DNA of 64,000 nt from an uncultured Bacilli bacterium (lineage in GTDB: Bacteria; Bacillota_I; Bacilli_A; RF39; UBA660), in contig CANRCC010000002.1 in the NCBI GenBank assembly GCA_947629025.1, positions 1-64,000 on the forward strand. Direction: 5' to 3'. Numbering within the stretch: position 1 is the first letter of the stretch; each line of letters starts with the position of its first letter. The notes beneath the pieces are model-generated. The model was not told the origin of the DNA. It ran no database searches and worked only from the letters and a program-made list of their open reading frames with translations. Shown piece by piece: positions 37,352 through 47,311 of the stretch. The position numbers and the translations under genes were made by a program.

Positions 37352-38317
37352 TCAGTCCCTTTCTATTTTTTTTAATAGTTGTAAGCTTCTATTTTCCCAT
37401 GAACATATTGATTTATCATATGTAATATTGCTTTTATTTTTTATTTTTAGTTTTATTTTGTTAGCAATCTCATCTACATCTTCAACGTTTTTTATTATAT
37501 CATTATAACCCACATTTTTCAAAATACTTAAAGCTCCAATATTTTTTGATATTAATATATCGCAGCCACAACTCAAAGCTTCAACAACTGAAAGTCCAAA
37601 TGTTTCAAAAAAACTATTTTGAATATATAAATCTGACTGGCACATTTTACTTAGTACTTCATCATGGGATAATGATTCATAATAATCAACAAACGAATAA
37701 TTTCTTATTTTATTACCATATTCCTCATCTTTTCCAATAACAATAAATTTTAAATTTTTCTTATTTATTTTTTTTATTGCTTCACATAATATCAAATTAT
37801 TTTTATTTTTAGAACCCCCACCTATAGAAATAATTGTAAAATAATTAGAATCTTTTAGTATCTTGTTTGATATATTTCCAATTTGAACACCATTATTAAC
37901 ATATTCAAATTTTAATTTCAAATCAGGTAATTTAACTTTCATGTATTTACAAAACATTTTTGAAACACATATTACTTTATTTACTTTACTTAATAGTTTA
38001 TATTCAATTACTGATTTTTCAGTTGAATTGATTCCTTTTTTTTCTAATTCTTCTTTAACATATCCATGCATTATATAAATAGTCTTTTTATGAAAAATAT
38101 TTGAAATTTTAATCATATAATAGTTTAATTTTGAAAAACCTGATACAACAATTATATTTCTAAATGGTAAATTTAAAATAAAATTGATTATTCTAGGAAT
38201 TTTTTTATTATTAAAATAAAATACAGCTTTATCTTTTAAATAAGGATAATATGACTTATTAACAATTGCTGGTCCAGTATTATTTATCATATCACCTATC
38301 CAATATATTTTTTTCAT
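37352..38317 (-). CDS. Family 4 glycosyltransferase (GT-B)
   Basis: The 321-residue protein has a GT-B fold with MHGYVKEEL, VICVSKMFCKYM, YVNNGVQIG, and the C-terminal donor site SFFETFGLSVVEALSCGCDILIS (the EX7E element). Its N-terminal domain is short for GT4. It overlaps the upstream GT2 gene by 26 bp with its own AAGGAG site inside that gene. Confidence 0.9.
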   Translation of the reverse strand: MKKIYWIGDMINNTGPAIVNKSYYPYLKDKAVFYFNNKKIPRIINFILNLPFRNIIVVSGFSKLNYYMIKISNIFHKKTIYIMHGYVKEELEKKGINSTEKSVIEYKLLSKVNKVICVSKMFCKYMKVKLPDLKLKFEYVNNGVQIGNISNKILKDSNYFTIISIGGGSKNKNNLILCEAIKKINKKNLKFIVIGKDEEYGNKIRNYSFVDYYESLSHDEVLSKMCQSDLYIQNSFFETFGLSVVEALSCGCDILISKNIGALSILKNVGYNDIIKNVEDVDEIANKIKLKIKNKSNITYDKSICSWENRSLQLLKKIERD

Positions 38318-39101
38318 TTTTTATATACTCCTTATAATCCTTAACACCATTAAACATATATTTAATAGCATTTAAAGTTGTAACATTATTAATATACAAT
38401 GATTTTTTTCTAAAAGCAAATAGCAAAATTAATAATGGATATATTAAATTTGATATTCGATAAAAAACAGCTCCTTTTGAAAGAAAATATTCATAATTAT
38501 AACCCTTAAACCATTTGGAATTATTCAGAAAATGTAGTTCTCCAATCTCGATAGGGACAAAATAAATTTTCATTTTTTTACGTAAGCAATCAGATAAAAA
38601 TATATTTTCTTCTCCCATAAAATACTTACTACCAGAGCCAAAATTTTCATCAAATAATATGTTATTATTCTTTATGCTAGATGACTTTACTGTTAATTGA
38701 ACAGATGATATTTTTAATGATTGAAAAAAATTAATTTTAGATACTTTATATTTAATTTTCCTATTAATGTTTTTTACTATAAATGCAATTGCATCTGCAT
38801 CATCATATTTTTCATATGCTGATATTATTTTACTTTCCAAATCATCAACATATGACATATCATCATCTGAAAATAATAAAATTTCATCTGTACTATTTTT
38901 TAATGCTAAATTTCTACTTTTGCTTAAACCTCTGTCATTTACAGAAATAATCTTGGAATTTTTATAAGAATCATTAGTAAGTTTTATTTTTTTATTTAAT
39001 ACCTGATTAACAATGACATAATTACATTTAATATTCATTTTTTCAATTTTTTTTATTGGATTAGAATCATTCATTATTGAAAGCAAAACTTGTAATCTCA
39101 T
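38292..39101 (-). CDS. Family 2-type glycosyltransferase
   Basis: The 269-residue protein has the short N-terminal strand MRLQVLLSIMN, then GLSKSRNLALKNSTDEILLFSDDDMSYVDDL with a DDD metal motif, and SGSKYFMGEENIFLSDCLRK, a typical GT-A acceptor loop with the catalytic acidic residues. A weak hydrophobic segment (LIYPLLILLFAF) near residue 220 may anchor it. Donor and acceptor unknown. Confidence 0.82.
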   Translation of the reverse strand: MRLQVLLSIMNDSNPIKKIEKMNIKCNYVIVNQVLNKKIKLTNDSYKNSKIISVNDRGLSKSRNLALKNSTDEILLFSDDDMSYVDDLESKIISAYEKYDDADAIAFIVKNINRKIKYKVSKINFFQSLKISSVQLTVKSSSIKNNNILFDENFGSGSKYFMGEENIFLSDCLRKKMKIYFVPIEIGELHFLNNSKWFKGYNYEYFLSKGAVFYRISNLIYPLLILLFAFRKKSLYINNVTTLNAIKYMFNGVKDYKEYIKNEKNILDR

Positions 39102-39132
39102 ATTATCACTTTCCTTTATAATTTTAAAATTA

Positions 39133-40074
39133 TTAAATTAAATCTCTTAAATTTATCAAATTTCCTAATTCAAGAGCAAAATCATCTGGTGTGATTTTTT
39201 GATAACCTGAAGCATGATAAAATGTTATTTCTCCAAAATAAATTTTGTTATCAAAACAATAAAAATCAATCCTTGCATGTGGATAACCTGCTGATAATTT
39301 TTCTGCATATTTTATCATTTTTGATATATTTTTTCCTCTTTCCTCAGTAATTGATTTCTTAATTGGATAATTAATTTGTACATTTCTTCTATAACCATCT
39401 CGTGTATATATATTTCTTTTATAACTTGAATTTTTTATACCATTAACAACAGAATCATAGTCTACTGAAAAGCAGTGTACTTTTCCATTAAAGCAAAAAA
39501 ATCTATAATCTACAGGTGGCACACCATTTGATGGTTTCAATAATTCTTCACAAATTATCCTATTTTTTACTCCCTTGTATGCCCATTCTTTACCATATTT
39601 ATAATAATCTGTCTTCATCCATAATTTAAATCTTCTTTTCATTTTTCTTATTTCTTTTTTAGTTTTTGAAGTACATATATAATTAAAAGAACTACCATTT
39701 GTCAATTTTAAGATGAATTCGTTTGGCAATTTTGAAAAATCAATATCATCAAAATTTTCCCATACACCATAATTTTTAGTTAATATATTATTTCCTATTT
39801 TTTGTTCAACAGTTTTTCTTACTTCATATTTATCAACATCTTTATGCATTTGATCATTATGATAATACAATTTAAGCCATTGAATCTTTTCATTAAATGT
39901 CTTTGGATTTTCAATATTTAACGATTTTCCAGTTCTTTTCTTATATTGTTTTTTTATATATTCCTCATCTGAATAAAAATTTGATACAAATGCATCAATG
40001 CGCATATGAAGAACTTTTAATTTTATACCTAGCCAATCCCATTTTTTTATTATTTTTTTAATTTTTTTTATCAT
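39133..40074 (-). CDS. TupA-like ATP-grasp protein
   Basis: The 313-residue protein matches the TupA-like ATP-grasp family of polysaccharide loci: KRTGKSLNIENPKTFNEKIQWLKLYYH at the start, KYEVRKTV, PNEFILKLTNGSSFNYIC (ATP loop), NRIICEELL and a C-terminal ARIDFYCFDNKIYFGEITFYHASG with the metal-binding acids. Members are thought to join amino acids or similar groups to sugars, as in teichuronopeptide. That role here is inference. Confidence 0.88.
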   Translation of the reverse strand: MIKKIKKIIKKWDWLGIKLKVLHMRIDAFVSNFYSDEEYIKKQYKKRTGKSLNIENPKTFNEKIQWLKLYYHNDQMHKDVDKYEVRKTVEQKIGNNILTKNYGVWENFDDIDFSKLPNEFILKLTNGSSFNYICTSKTKKEIRKMKRRFKLWMKTDYYKYGKEWAYKGVKNRIICEELLKPSNGVPPVDYRFFCFNGKVHCFSVDYDSVVNGIKNSSYKRNIYTRDGYRRNVQINYPIKKSITEERGKNISKMIKYAEKLSAGYPHARIDFYCFDNKIYFGEITFYHASGYQKITPDDFALELGNLINLRDLI

Positions 40075-40075
40075 T

Positions 40076-40849
40076 TTATATCCTCCTTCTTAAAGCATTT
40101 ATACAATAAAAGCAAAAATTATAAAAACTATAAAAAATATTTAAATTTTCTACATTTCTATACAAATTCCATGTTCTTTTTAATGCTATTAATTTGTTAG
40201 ATGATAGTGTTTTTTCTGATCTTCGATAAAAAGAAAGTATTTCATTTATTCCATAAGCATAATCCACCTTTTTTAATACTTTCCACCAAGTTGCCGTGTC
40301 CTGACCTCGTCTTATATTGGGCATATAAATGTCTTTTTTTTCTATTTTATTCATATCAAACATAACAGTACTTGTCCAAATAGTTGTATTTTTTAAAGCT
40401 TGCTTATAATTAATCTTTTGTGGAACATAGACTTTTTTACCTTTAGGGATTCCATTTTCGTCTGTAAACTCATAACCTGTAAATGAGAAAATACAATTAT
40501 TTTTTTTCATAAAACTAAATTGTTTTTTTAATTTTTCTTTATCCCATAAATCATCTGCATCTAAAAAACATATATATCTGCCATTAGCATTTTTTATTCC
40601 ATTATTTCTAGTAATCGCAGCTCCTGAATTTTCTTTATTTAATAATAACTTAATCCTATCATCTTTACTTGCATATTTTTTTATAATATTGACACTATTA
40701 TCATCCGAACAATCATCAATTAATAATAATTCCCAATTTTTGTATGTTTGGTTAACTACAGTTTTTATTGTATCTAATATATATTTTTCTGCATTATACA
40801 CTGGAACAATTATGCTTATTAAATCCTTTTCTATAAATCTTTTCTCCAT
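40076..40849 (-). CDS. Family 2 glycosyltransferase (WcaA type)
   Basis: The 257-residue protein has LISIIVPVYNAEKYILDTIKTV, WELLLIDDCSDDNS, AAITRNNGIKNANGRYICFLDADDLWDKEKL with the DxD, and TIWTSTVMF plus RRGQDTATWWKVLKK in the acceptor half. It is the second gene after the priming transferase, so it may add the second sugar of the repeat unit. Confidence 0.92.
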   Translation of the reverse strand: MEKRFIEKDLISIIVPVYNAEKYILDTIKTVVNQTYKNWELLLIDDCSDDNSVNIIKKYASKDDRIKLLLNKENSGAAITRNNGIKNANGRYICFLDADDLWDKEKLKKQFSFMKKNNCIFSFTGYEFTDENGIPKGKKVYVPQKINYKQALKNTTIWTSTVMFDMNKIEKKDIYMPNIRRGQDTATWWKVLKKVDYAYGINEILSFYRRSEKTLSSNKLIALKRTWNLYRNVENLNIFYSFYNFCFYCINALRRRI

Positions 40850-40863
40850 AATTTTTCTCCCAC

Positions 40864-40897
40864 AAAAAAAATAAAATCTATCTTCAGATTTTATTTT
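40864..40897 (-). terminator. Hairpin after the priming sugar transferase gene
   Basis: AAAATAAAATCT and AGATTTTATTTT form a 12-bp stem (40868-40897) with a 6-nt loop, followed by T-rich sequence on the minus strand. It may terminate part of the transcripts before the glycosyltransferase operon. Confidence 0.6.
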
Positions 40898-40928
40898 ATC
40901 ATATATTGTGACATTTTTCTACATTAAT

Positions 40929-41642
40929 TCATTTATTTTGTTTTTTTAATGCCTCTATTTCTTCTTTGATACCCATTTTATTTATATAGGCATGTTCTTT
41001 TCTAAATACTGTTTTAATCGTTCTATATATTATTTTCATATCAAGTATTAATGATATATCTCTAACATACATTAAATCAATATTTATTTTATCAATTATT
41101 GATATACCATTTCTTCCATTTACTTGAGCTAATCCAGTAACACCAGGAAGAACATCACATCTATGTTTTTGAATTTCATTCATATTTTCATAATACTCTG
41201 GTATCCAAGGTCTTGGACCAACAAATGTCATCTCACCTTTAAATATATTTATTAATTGTGGTAATTCATCTAATGAAGTTTTTCTTAAAAATTTACCTAC
41301 TTTAGTAAATTCATCTTCTTTACTAAAATCTCTAACATCATTATTTATTTTCATTGATCTAAATTTAATCAATTTAAAGTTTTTACCATTTTTACCCGTT
41401 CTCTCTTGTTTAAAAAATATTGTATCCTTATCTCCTGATAATATAAATAAAATTTTAATAATTATTGAAATTGGTAATAATAATATAAGCCCAATTGCAC
41501 TTATTATAATATCGCAAAATCTTTTAAATATATTATAAATACTTTTTGATAACTTTTTTAAACTAACACCCTTAGAGTAACCTTTGTTATATAAATCTAC
41601 ATATGTATTATCATTAACTAATACTGCTTCATTATTATCCAT
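40929..41642 (-). CDS. Priming polyprenyl-phosphate sugar transferase
   Basis: The 237-residue protein has one membrane segment (about 40-65), then the bacterial sugar transferase core: FFKQERTGKNGKNFKLIKFRSM, GKFLRKTSLDELPQLINIFKGEMTFVGPRPWIPEY and GVTGLAQVNGRNG. It attaches the first sugar phosphate to undecaprenyl phosphate. It lacks the extra N-terminal helices of WbaP. ATG at 41642 follows GGGGAG and its own promoter lies upstream. Confidence 0.95.
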   Translation of the reverse strand: MDNNEAVLVNDNTYVDLYNKGYSKGVSLKKLSKSIYNIFKRFCDIIISAIGLILLLPISIIIKILFILSGDKDTIFFKQERTGKNGKNFKLIKFRSMKINNDVRDFSKEDEFTKVGKFLRKTSLDELPQLINIFKGEMTFVGPRPWIPEYYENMNEIQKHRCDVLPGVTGLAQVNGRNGISIIDKINIDLMYVRDISLILDMKIIYRTIKTVFRKEHAYINKMGIKEEIEALKKQNK

Positions 41643-41672
41643 ATTTATAACTCCCCTCAAATTCGAGTTCAT

Positions 41673-41701
41673 ATTATAACATTAAAAATTATATTTTGCA
41701 A
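41673..41701 (-). promoter_or_regulatory. Promoter of the priming transferase / glycosyltransferase operon
   Basis: TTGCAA (41696-41701), 17-bp spacer, TATAAT (41673-41678) preceded by TGT (extended -10). The leader is about 25 nt. Confidence 0.75.
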
Positions 41702-41822
41702 ATATTTATATATAGAAAAAAATTCCAGTATGCACATAAAACTATTTTTCTATCATATACACTAATAGTATATACTTTTTATAGGCAAAATGTCAATAAA
41801 AAATAATAATCAGTTTACACTA

Positions 41823-42989
41823 TTAATCCCTAACAAAAATATCTCTAGTGTATATTTTATCAATACTATCTTTTATTTCATCTTCTATTCTATTTGCAAC
41901 AATTACATCACTCATCATTTTAAATTTTTCTAGATCATTTACGATTTCAAAATTTTTATATGTATTTGAATTTAAAGTTGGTTCATATATTATTACTTTA
42001 AAATTCTTTTCATAAAGTATATTCATTATATCTTGTATTGCGCTTGCTCTAAAATTATCTGAATCTGATTTCATAGTTAATCTATATATTCCTATAGTAT
42101 TAGGATTATTTTTAATAATCATATTAGCAATATGTTTTTTTCTAGTATCATTTGAACTAACAATAGCACTTATTATATCATTTGGTATATCTTTATAGTT
42201 TGCTAATAATTGTTTTGTATCTTTTGGTAAACAATATCCTCCATAACCAAAAGATGGATTATTATAATAATTACCTATTCTTGGATCTAAACAAATACCA
42301 TCAATTATATCTTTAGTATTTAAATTATTAACTTCTGCATATGTATCTAATTCATTAAAAAATGCTACTCTAAGTGCAAGAAAAGTATTAGCAAATAATT
42401 TTATTGCTTCTGCTTCAGTAGAATCAGTAAACTTAATTTCAATATCTTTTTTTATTGCTCCTTCTTTAAGTAAATTTGCAAATTCTATTGCTCTATCACT
42501 TTTTTCTCCTACTATTATTCTAGATGGATATAAATTATCATATAATGCTTTTCCTTCTCTTAAAAATTCTGGAGAAAACATTATATTATCAATATTATAT
42601 TTTTCTTTTATATTTTTGATAAATCCAACAGGTATTGTTGATTTTATAACAATTGTAGTATCTATTTTCATATCAATTATGTTTTTTATAACTTCTTCAA
42701 CACTAGATGTGTCAAAAGAATTAGTAACATCATCATAATTAGTTGGTGTACTTACTATGATATATTTTGCATTAGTAAAAGCTTCCTTATAATCTAATGT
42801 TGCTCTTAAATTTAATTTTTTATTTTTAAGATAATCTTCTATTTCTTTGTCCTTTATTGGTGAAATGTGATTATTAATCATATTTATTTTTTCTTCTACT
42901 ATATCAAAGGCAACTACTTCATTATTTTGTGCTAATAATGTTGCTATCGATAATCCGACATATCCTGTTCCAGCTACTGCTACTTTCAT
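41823..42989 (-). CDS. ugd: UDP-glucose 6-dehydrogenase
   Basis: Ugd oxidises UDP-glucose to UDP-glucuronate with two NAD+. The 388-residue protein has the NAD motif [17 protein letters not shown], a STPTNYDD loop, [10 protein letters not shown], the [19 protein letters not shown] signature and the catalytic cysteine in [18 protein letters not shown] at 42989 follows GAGGTG, and the earlier in-frame codon has no site. It supplies an acidic sugar donor to the locus. Confidence 0.95.
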   Translation of the reverse strand: MKVAVAGTGYVGLSIATLLAQNNEVVAFDIVEEKINMINNHISPIKDKEIEDYLKNKKLNLRATLDYKEAFTNAKYIIVSTPTNYDDVTNSFDTSSVEEVIKNIIDMKIDTTIVIKSTIPVGFIKNIKEKYNIDNIMFSPEFLREGKALYDNLYPSRIIVGEKSDRAIEFANLLKEGAIKKDIEIKFTDSTEAEAIKLFANTFLALRVAFFNELDTYAEVNNLNTKDIIDGICLDPRIGNYYNNPSFGYGGYCLPKDTKQLLANYKDIPNDIISAIVSSNDTRKKHIANMIIKNNPNTIGIYRLTMKSDSDNFRASAIQDIMNILYEKNFKVIIYEPTLNSNTYKNFEIVNDLEKFKMMSDVIVANRIEDEIKDSIDKIYTRDIFVRD

Positions 42990-43012
42990 AAAAAAACACC
43001 TCACAGTAGTTT

Positions 43013-43041
43013 ATTATAGCATTAAATATTAACTGTATCAA
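43013..43041 (-). promoter_or_regulatory. Promoter of ugd
   Basis: TTGATA (43036-43041), 17-bp spacer, TATAAT (43013-43018) preceded by TGC (extended -10). Confidence 0.75.
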
Positions 43042-43046
43042 TAAAA

Positions 43047-43646
43047 TTAATTACTTATTTTACAAGCATCAATAAATGCTTCTATTATTTTTTTACTATT
43101 TATATCATCTTGTATATCTTCTGGGTGCCATTGTAATCCTATAAAAAATGTTTTTGATTTATCTTCAACTGATTCAATTATATTATCCTCGCTTAATGAA
43201 CTTATACTTAAATTAGTATTTAAAACTTTATATCTATGCTTACTATTTACTAAAATACTATCTTTTTTTAATATATCTTTTAACTTTGTATTACTAATTA
43301 TATTTATTTTATGTACATATTTCATTACACTTTTATGATTATCATTTTCTATTTTTTCTATATTACCTGATATCATAGACATTTGCTGCATACCTAAACA
43401 TATTCCTAGTGTTGGTTTATTTATATCTCTTAAATATTTTAATATATCTATATCATATTCATTTTCTATTTCTCCTCCTTGAAATATAAATCCATCTATA
43501 TCATCAATAATATATTTTATATTATCAACTTTATCTGGCATTATTCCAAGTATTAATACATTATATTTTTTTATATAATTTATTATATCTTCATCTATTT
43601 TATAAAAATCTTTATATTTTCTTAATATTATTCCTATTTTTAACAC
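43047..43646 (-). CDS. Class I glutamine amidotransferase (peptidase C26, PuuD-like)
   Basis: The 199-residue protein has FQGGEIENEYD, the nucleophile elbow GICLGMQQMS with the catalytic Cys, NSKHRY and QWHPEDI with the catalytic His, as in gamma-glutamyl-gamma-aminobutyrate hydrolases. It lacks part of the family N-terminal region and is short (about 200 versus 250). GTG at 43646 follows GGTGATTAAT, the ribosome-site form seen elsewhere in the window; a GTG at 43655 overlaps the site. Substrate unknown. Confidence 0.82.
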   Translation of the reverse strand: MLKIGIILRKYKDFYKIDEDIINYIKKYNVLILGIMPDKVDNIKYIIDDIDGFIFQGGEIENEYDIDILKYLRDINKPTLGICLGMQQMSMISGNIEKIENDNHKSVMKYVHKINIISNTKLKDILKKDSILVNSKHRYKVLNTNLSISSLSEDNIIESVEDKSKTFFIGLQWHPEDIQDDINSKKIIEAFIDACKISN

Positions 43647-43718
43647 ATTAATCACCAGTATAATATATACTTACTTCATATTTTTTATTATTTTTAATAT
43701 ATTTTAATAGTGATTAGA

Positions 43719-44621
43719 ATGAAAAAATATATTAATTTAATATTAGTATTATTATTTTTAACTCTTGAAATTTATTTACTTTGTGATTCTACTAAAGTAA
43801 TTGATAGTTTTAATAAAACTCTTAATATATGTTTATATACTCTTCTTCCTACTATGTTTGCATCTATTATATTTACTAGTATGCTTATTGAACTTGAGTT
43901 TGATAAATATATTCCTAAAGTAATAATTAATTTCTTTTCTAGAATATTTAATATATCTAATAAAGATGTAATTATATTTATATTATCTATTTTTAGTGGA
44001 TACCCTAATAATTCTAGAATGCTTAATGGTAATAAAAACTTAAATAATTTAATTAATTTTACTTGTTTTATTAATCCTATATTTTTAATATGTACAATTG
44101 GTTATGTTTATCTAAAAGATATTAAGGTTACAATTATTATAATGTTATGTCATTATATATCTTCTATTATAGTAGGTATTTTAATTAGGGATAAAGAAAT
44201 AAAAAGTGATGATAATGTAGTAAATGACATAAAGAATACTAATTATTTAGATTCATATTTTAATATATTAAGAAATTCTATTAAGGCATTATGTAATATT
44301 TTTTCTAATATATTATTTTTCTCTTTATTATCTTCTCTTATTTCTAATATAACTAACTTTAATAGTATTATAAATAGTATTGTTTTAGGTATATTAGAGT
44401 TTTCTAATGGTACTTATTTAATATCTTCTTTAGATTTAGATATTTTTTATAGAGGTATGCTTATACTTATTATTATAACTTTTGGTAGTTTTAGTATACA
44501 TATGCAGATGATTAGTGTTAATGAAAAAATAAAATACACTAGATTCTTAAAATATAGAATTCTTAGTGTATTTATATCTATTAGTTTTTATTTACTTTTT
44601 AGTGTACTATATATTCAATAA
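43719..44621 (+). CDS. YlbJ-like membrane protein
   Basis: The 300-residue protein has about eight helices. The segment FILSIFSGYPNNSRML, followed by a NFTCFINPIFLICTIGYVYL helix, matches the pattern of the sporulation membrane protein YlbJ (gate domain; SGYPxGAK and the later SGP-type segment), though less exactly than orthologues usually do. The ATG at 43719 is preceded by AGTGAT. It converges with the prepilin peptidase gene, overlapping it by 23 bp. Alternative: another nucleoside-transporter-like gate protein. Confidence 0.5.
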   Translation: MKKYINLILVLLFLTLEIYLLCDSTKVIDSFNKTLNICLYTLLPTMFASIIFTSMLIELEFDKYIPKVIINFFSRIFNISNKDVIIFILSIFSGYPNNSRMLNGNKNLNNLINFTCFINPIFLICTIGYVYLKDIKVTIIIMLCHYISSIIVGILIRDKEIKSDDNVVNDIKNTNYLDSYFNILRNSIKALCNIFSNILFFSLLSSLISNITNFNSIINSIVLGILEFSNGTYLISSLDLDIFYRGMLILIIITFGSFSIHMQMISVNEKIKYTRFLKYRILSVFISISFYLLFSVLYIQ

Positions 44622-45411
44622 TAGTATTAAAGTCTATTTGGGTTAAATATATAATCATTGTTGATAGTGCTAAATATGGTGCGAACGCTAATAGATTTGT
44701 TTTTTTAGTATGCATATTTATTATTGATAATGGAAGTGATATAAATGAAGATACAAATACAATTACTATTGATAATTTATATCCTACTATCATTGATACA
44801 TAAAACATCATTTTTATGTCTCCTCCACCCATTGTATCTTCTTTAAATATTAAATTACCTATTAATCTTATAACATACATTATTGCAAACATAATTAAAC
44901 CATCTAATACCATAAATAATAATTCATATCCTAAATCCATATATGTAAGAGATGTATCTAATTTATATGTTATATATATTTTTAATGGAATAAGTATTAT
45001 AGAAAATAATATAAGTATTTCATTTGGAATAATCATATATTTTATATCACATAACATTATTATTAATAAAGATGATATAAATAAACAAGAAAATATAATA
45101 TTTAATAATTCTGGATATTTATCTTTAAATATTAAATAACAAAGTACAAATAATATTGCAGTAAATATTTCAAATACTGGATATATAATAGATATTTTTT
45201 CCTTACAATATTTACATTTTCCTTTATTAATAATATAAAATAATATTGGTGTTGTATCTATAATACCAAGTTCATGACCACAATTAGTACATTTTGATTT
45301 ACTAAAAAATAATTCTTCTTTTTTAACAAGTCTATTTCCTATTTTTGTAAAAAAAGAACCTAAATATAAACCTAGTATAAATAAAAATATTATATAAAAT
45401 ATATCAATCAC
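44599..45411 (-). CDS. Prepilin leader peptidase (A24 family)
   Basis: This 270-residue membrane protein begins with a helix that leads into GSFFTKIGNRLVKKEE, then a zinc-like four-cysteine element (KCTNCGH and CKYCKEK). The two active-site aspartates lie in MLCDIKYMIIPNE and in GGGDIKMM. It is a full-length PilD/ComC-type peptidase that cuts type IV prepilins and Flp pilins. The GTG at 45411 follows AGGTGATTAAA. Its substrate could be the Flp-like peptide at 7788. Confidence 0.92.
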   Translation of the reverse strand: MIDIFYIIFLFILGLYLGSFFTKIGNRLVKKEELFFSKSKCTNCGHELGIIDTTPILFYIINKGKCKYCKEKISIIYPVFEIFTAILFVLCYLIFKDKYPELLNIIFSCLFISSLLIIMLCDIKYMIIPNEILILFSIILIPLKIYITYKLDTSLTYMDLGYELLFMVLDGLIMFAIMYVIRLIGNLIFKEDTMGGGDIKMMFYVSMIVGYKLSIVIVFVSSFISLPLSIINMHTKKTNLLAFAPYLALSTMIIYLTQIDFNTIIEYIVH

Positions 45412-45521
45412 TTTAATCACCTAAAACTTCTGTATTATTATCAAATAAATTATAACATATTTATATCATTTTATAAACTTTTTTTTGGTATTTCATATAA
45501 TATCAACAAGGAGGTATACCT

Positions 45522-45854
45522 ATGTTTAATCCAAATGCTGCATTTATACCACTTAGAACTTTAGCACCTGTCGCTAAAAAAACTTTTGACTGGGCAGCAC
45601 TACTTACAAATACTCAAAAAACACTTAATATTGTTAATCAAGCAATACCAATTGTATACCAAGCAAAACCTATTATTAAAAATGCAAGAACTATGTTTAG
45701 AATTGCTAGTGAATTTACAAAGAGTAGTAATTCAAATAATAGTTCTATTAATCAAAATACTACTAATAATAGTAATATTAACACTAATATATCTAATACT
45801 AATAGTAACTATAATTATGAATATGAAGATAATCAACCTAGTTTCTTTATATAA
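45522..45854 (+). CDS. VrrA/YqfQ-like protein
   Basis: The 110-residue protein has LLTNTQKTLNIVNQAIPIVYQAKPIIKNARTMFRIASEF, similar in spacing to the YqfQ (VrrA) core of Bacillus, where an NTQK-type segment leads to a helix ending in LPALFKLY-like residues. A low-complexity Asn/Ser/Thr tail follows, as in VrrA. AAGGAGG precedes the ATG. Assignment is tentative. Confidence 0.45.
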   Translation: MFNPNAAFIPLRTLAPVAKKTFDWAALLTNTQKTLNIVNQAIPIVYQAKPIIKNARTMFRIASEFTKSSNSNNSSINQNTTNNSNINTNISNTNSNYNYEYEDNQPSFFI

Positions 45855-45875
45855 AAAAAACACATAGTGTTTTTT
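45855..45875. terminator. Bidirectional terminator
   Basis: AAAAAACAC and GTGTTTTTT pair around a 3-nt loop between two converging genes. Confidence 0.7.
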
Positions 45876-45895
45876 AATTTTTAATTATTATATTT

Positions 45896-47200
45896 TTAAT
45901 CTATATTCAAATTATTTATATATTCGATAAAATATAATGGTATATTTATAATTTTTCCATCTTTACTTAAATTTTTTAGTGAAAATCTAAATGATATTTC
46001 ATTATCGTTATTAGAATTATATTTTGTTAAGCTATTATGATTTATGTTTTTATCTGATTTTACTTCAACTGGAATAATTTTATTTTTTCTTTGAATAACA
46101 AAATCAATCTCATTTCTATCAAATGTATAATAATTTGGAGATTCATCTAATAAGTAGTTTAAAACATTTGCTACATAGTTTTCTGTAAATGATCCTTTAA
46201 ATTCTTCTAATAATTTATTACCTTCTAATATTATACTACTATCTAAATTAGACATTCTTCTAAGTAATCCTACATCCATCATATAAATTTTATATGCTGA
46301 TAAATCTACATATGCTTTTAATGGAAATGAACATTTACTTACTAAAAAACATTTTGAAATTAAATTAGCATCTTTTAACCAGTTTAATGCATTTTCATAT
46401 TCTCTTGCTCTTGCACCTTCTTTAACAACTTGATAAACAAATTTTTTATTTTCTCTAGACAATTGAGATGGAATACCATTCCAAATTAGAGAAATTTTGT
46501 TTGCTTCACTAGCATCAACATGTTTTGAAAAATCTTCTTCATAAGAGTTTAATATATTTTTTTGAATTTTATTAACTTTTTCTATATTCTTATCATTAAT
46601 CCAACTATATACAGCTTCTGGCATTCCACCAATAATATAGTATGTTTTTAGTTTTTCAATAAGTTCTGATTCAAACAATTTTGGTATTTCTTTTATTTCT
46701 TTTGTTTGTCTCATTACTTCAACTAAATTTTCTTTATTATCAGCAATTAAAAATTCACTAAAAGTCATAGGATATAAATTTAAGAAATCCACTTTTCCTA
46801 CTGGAAATGAGGTTTTAGATAGACGAATTCCTAATAATGAACCTGCGCATGCAATATGATAATCATTAGCTTCTTCACAAAAATATTTTAATGAATTTAA
46901 TGCATCAGAACATTCTTGGATTTCATCAAATATAATTAATGTTGATATTGGACTTATTTTTTTACCACTTGCAAGAGATAATTGTTCTATTATTCTTTTT
47001 GGATCTTTTGTATTTAAAAATAATTCAGATAATCCTTTATCATAGTCAAAGTTAAAATATGCAACATTATCATAATACTTTTCACCAAATTCTTGTAATA
47101 TATATGTTTTTCCTACCTGTCTTGCACCTTTTAAAATCAAAGGTTTTCTATCTTTACTATTTTTCCATTCTATAAGTTTTTCAGTTATAAATCTTTTCAT
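45896..47200 (-). CDS. AAA_14/DUF4143 ATPase
   Basis: The 434-residue protein has an N-terminal ATPase (Walker A LKGARQVGKTYIL, Walker B TLIIFDEIQEC) and a C-terminal DUF4143 region ending in a PD-(D/E)XK-like core (RNEIDFVIQRKNKIIPVEVKS). The family is widespread and often mobile, with no firm role; toxin-antitoxin or defence links have been proposed. ATG at 47200 with AGAGGTGAT is preferred over the start at 47221. Two 18-bp direct repeats lie upstream. Confidence 0.88.
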   Translation of the reverse strand: MKRFITEKLIEWKNSKDRKPLILKGARQVGKTYILQEFGEKYYDNVAYFNFDYDKGLSELFLNTKDPKRIIEQLSLASGKKISPISTLIIFDEIQECSDALNSLKYFCEEANDYHIACAGSLLGIRLSKTSFPVGKVDFLNLYPMTFSEFLIADNKENLVEVMRQTKEIKEIPKLFESELIEKLKTYYIIGGMPEAVYSWINDKNIEKVNKIQKNILNSYEEDFSKHVDASEANKISLIWNGIPSQLSRENKKFVYQVVKEGARAREYENALNWLKDANLISKCFLVSKCSFPLKAYVDLSAYKIYMMDVGLLRRMSNLDSSIILEGNKLLEEFKGSFTENYVANVLNYLLDESPNYYTFDRNEIDFVIQRKNKIIPVEVKSDKNINHNSLTKYNSNNDNEISFRFSLKNLSKDGKIINIPLYFIEYINNLNID

Positions 47201-47251
47201 CTTTATCACCTCTAATGACATTATATCACATTTTTGTATGGAATATTCACA

Positions 47252-47301
47252 TTTTAATCACACTTTTGCGCATTTTTTTGTATTTTTAATCACACTTTTG
47301 C
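47252..47301. repeat. Two direct repeats upstream of the AAA/DUF4143 gene
   Basis: TTTTAATCACACTTTTGC occurs at 47252-47269 and again at 47284-47301 (exact 18-bp copies, 32-bp period). A shorter match (TATCACATTTTTG) lies at 47224-47236, over the likely -10 region. The arrangement suggests an operator. Confidence 0.8.
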
Positions 47302-47311
47302 ATAAATAATA

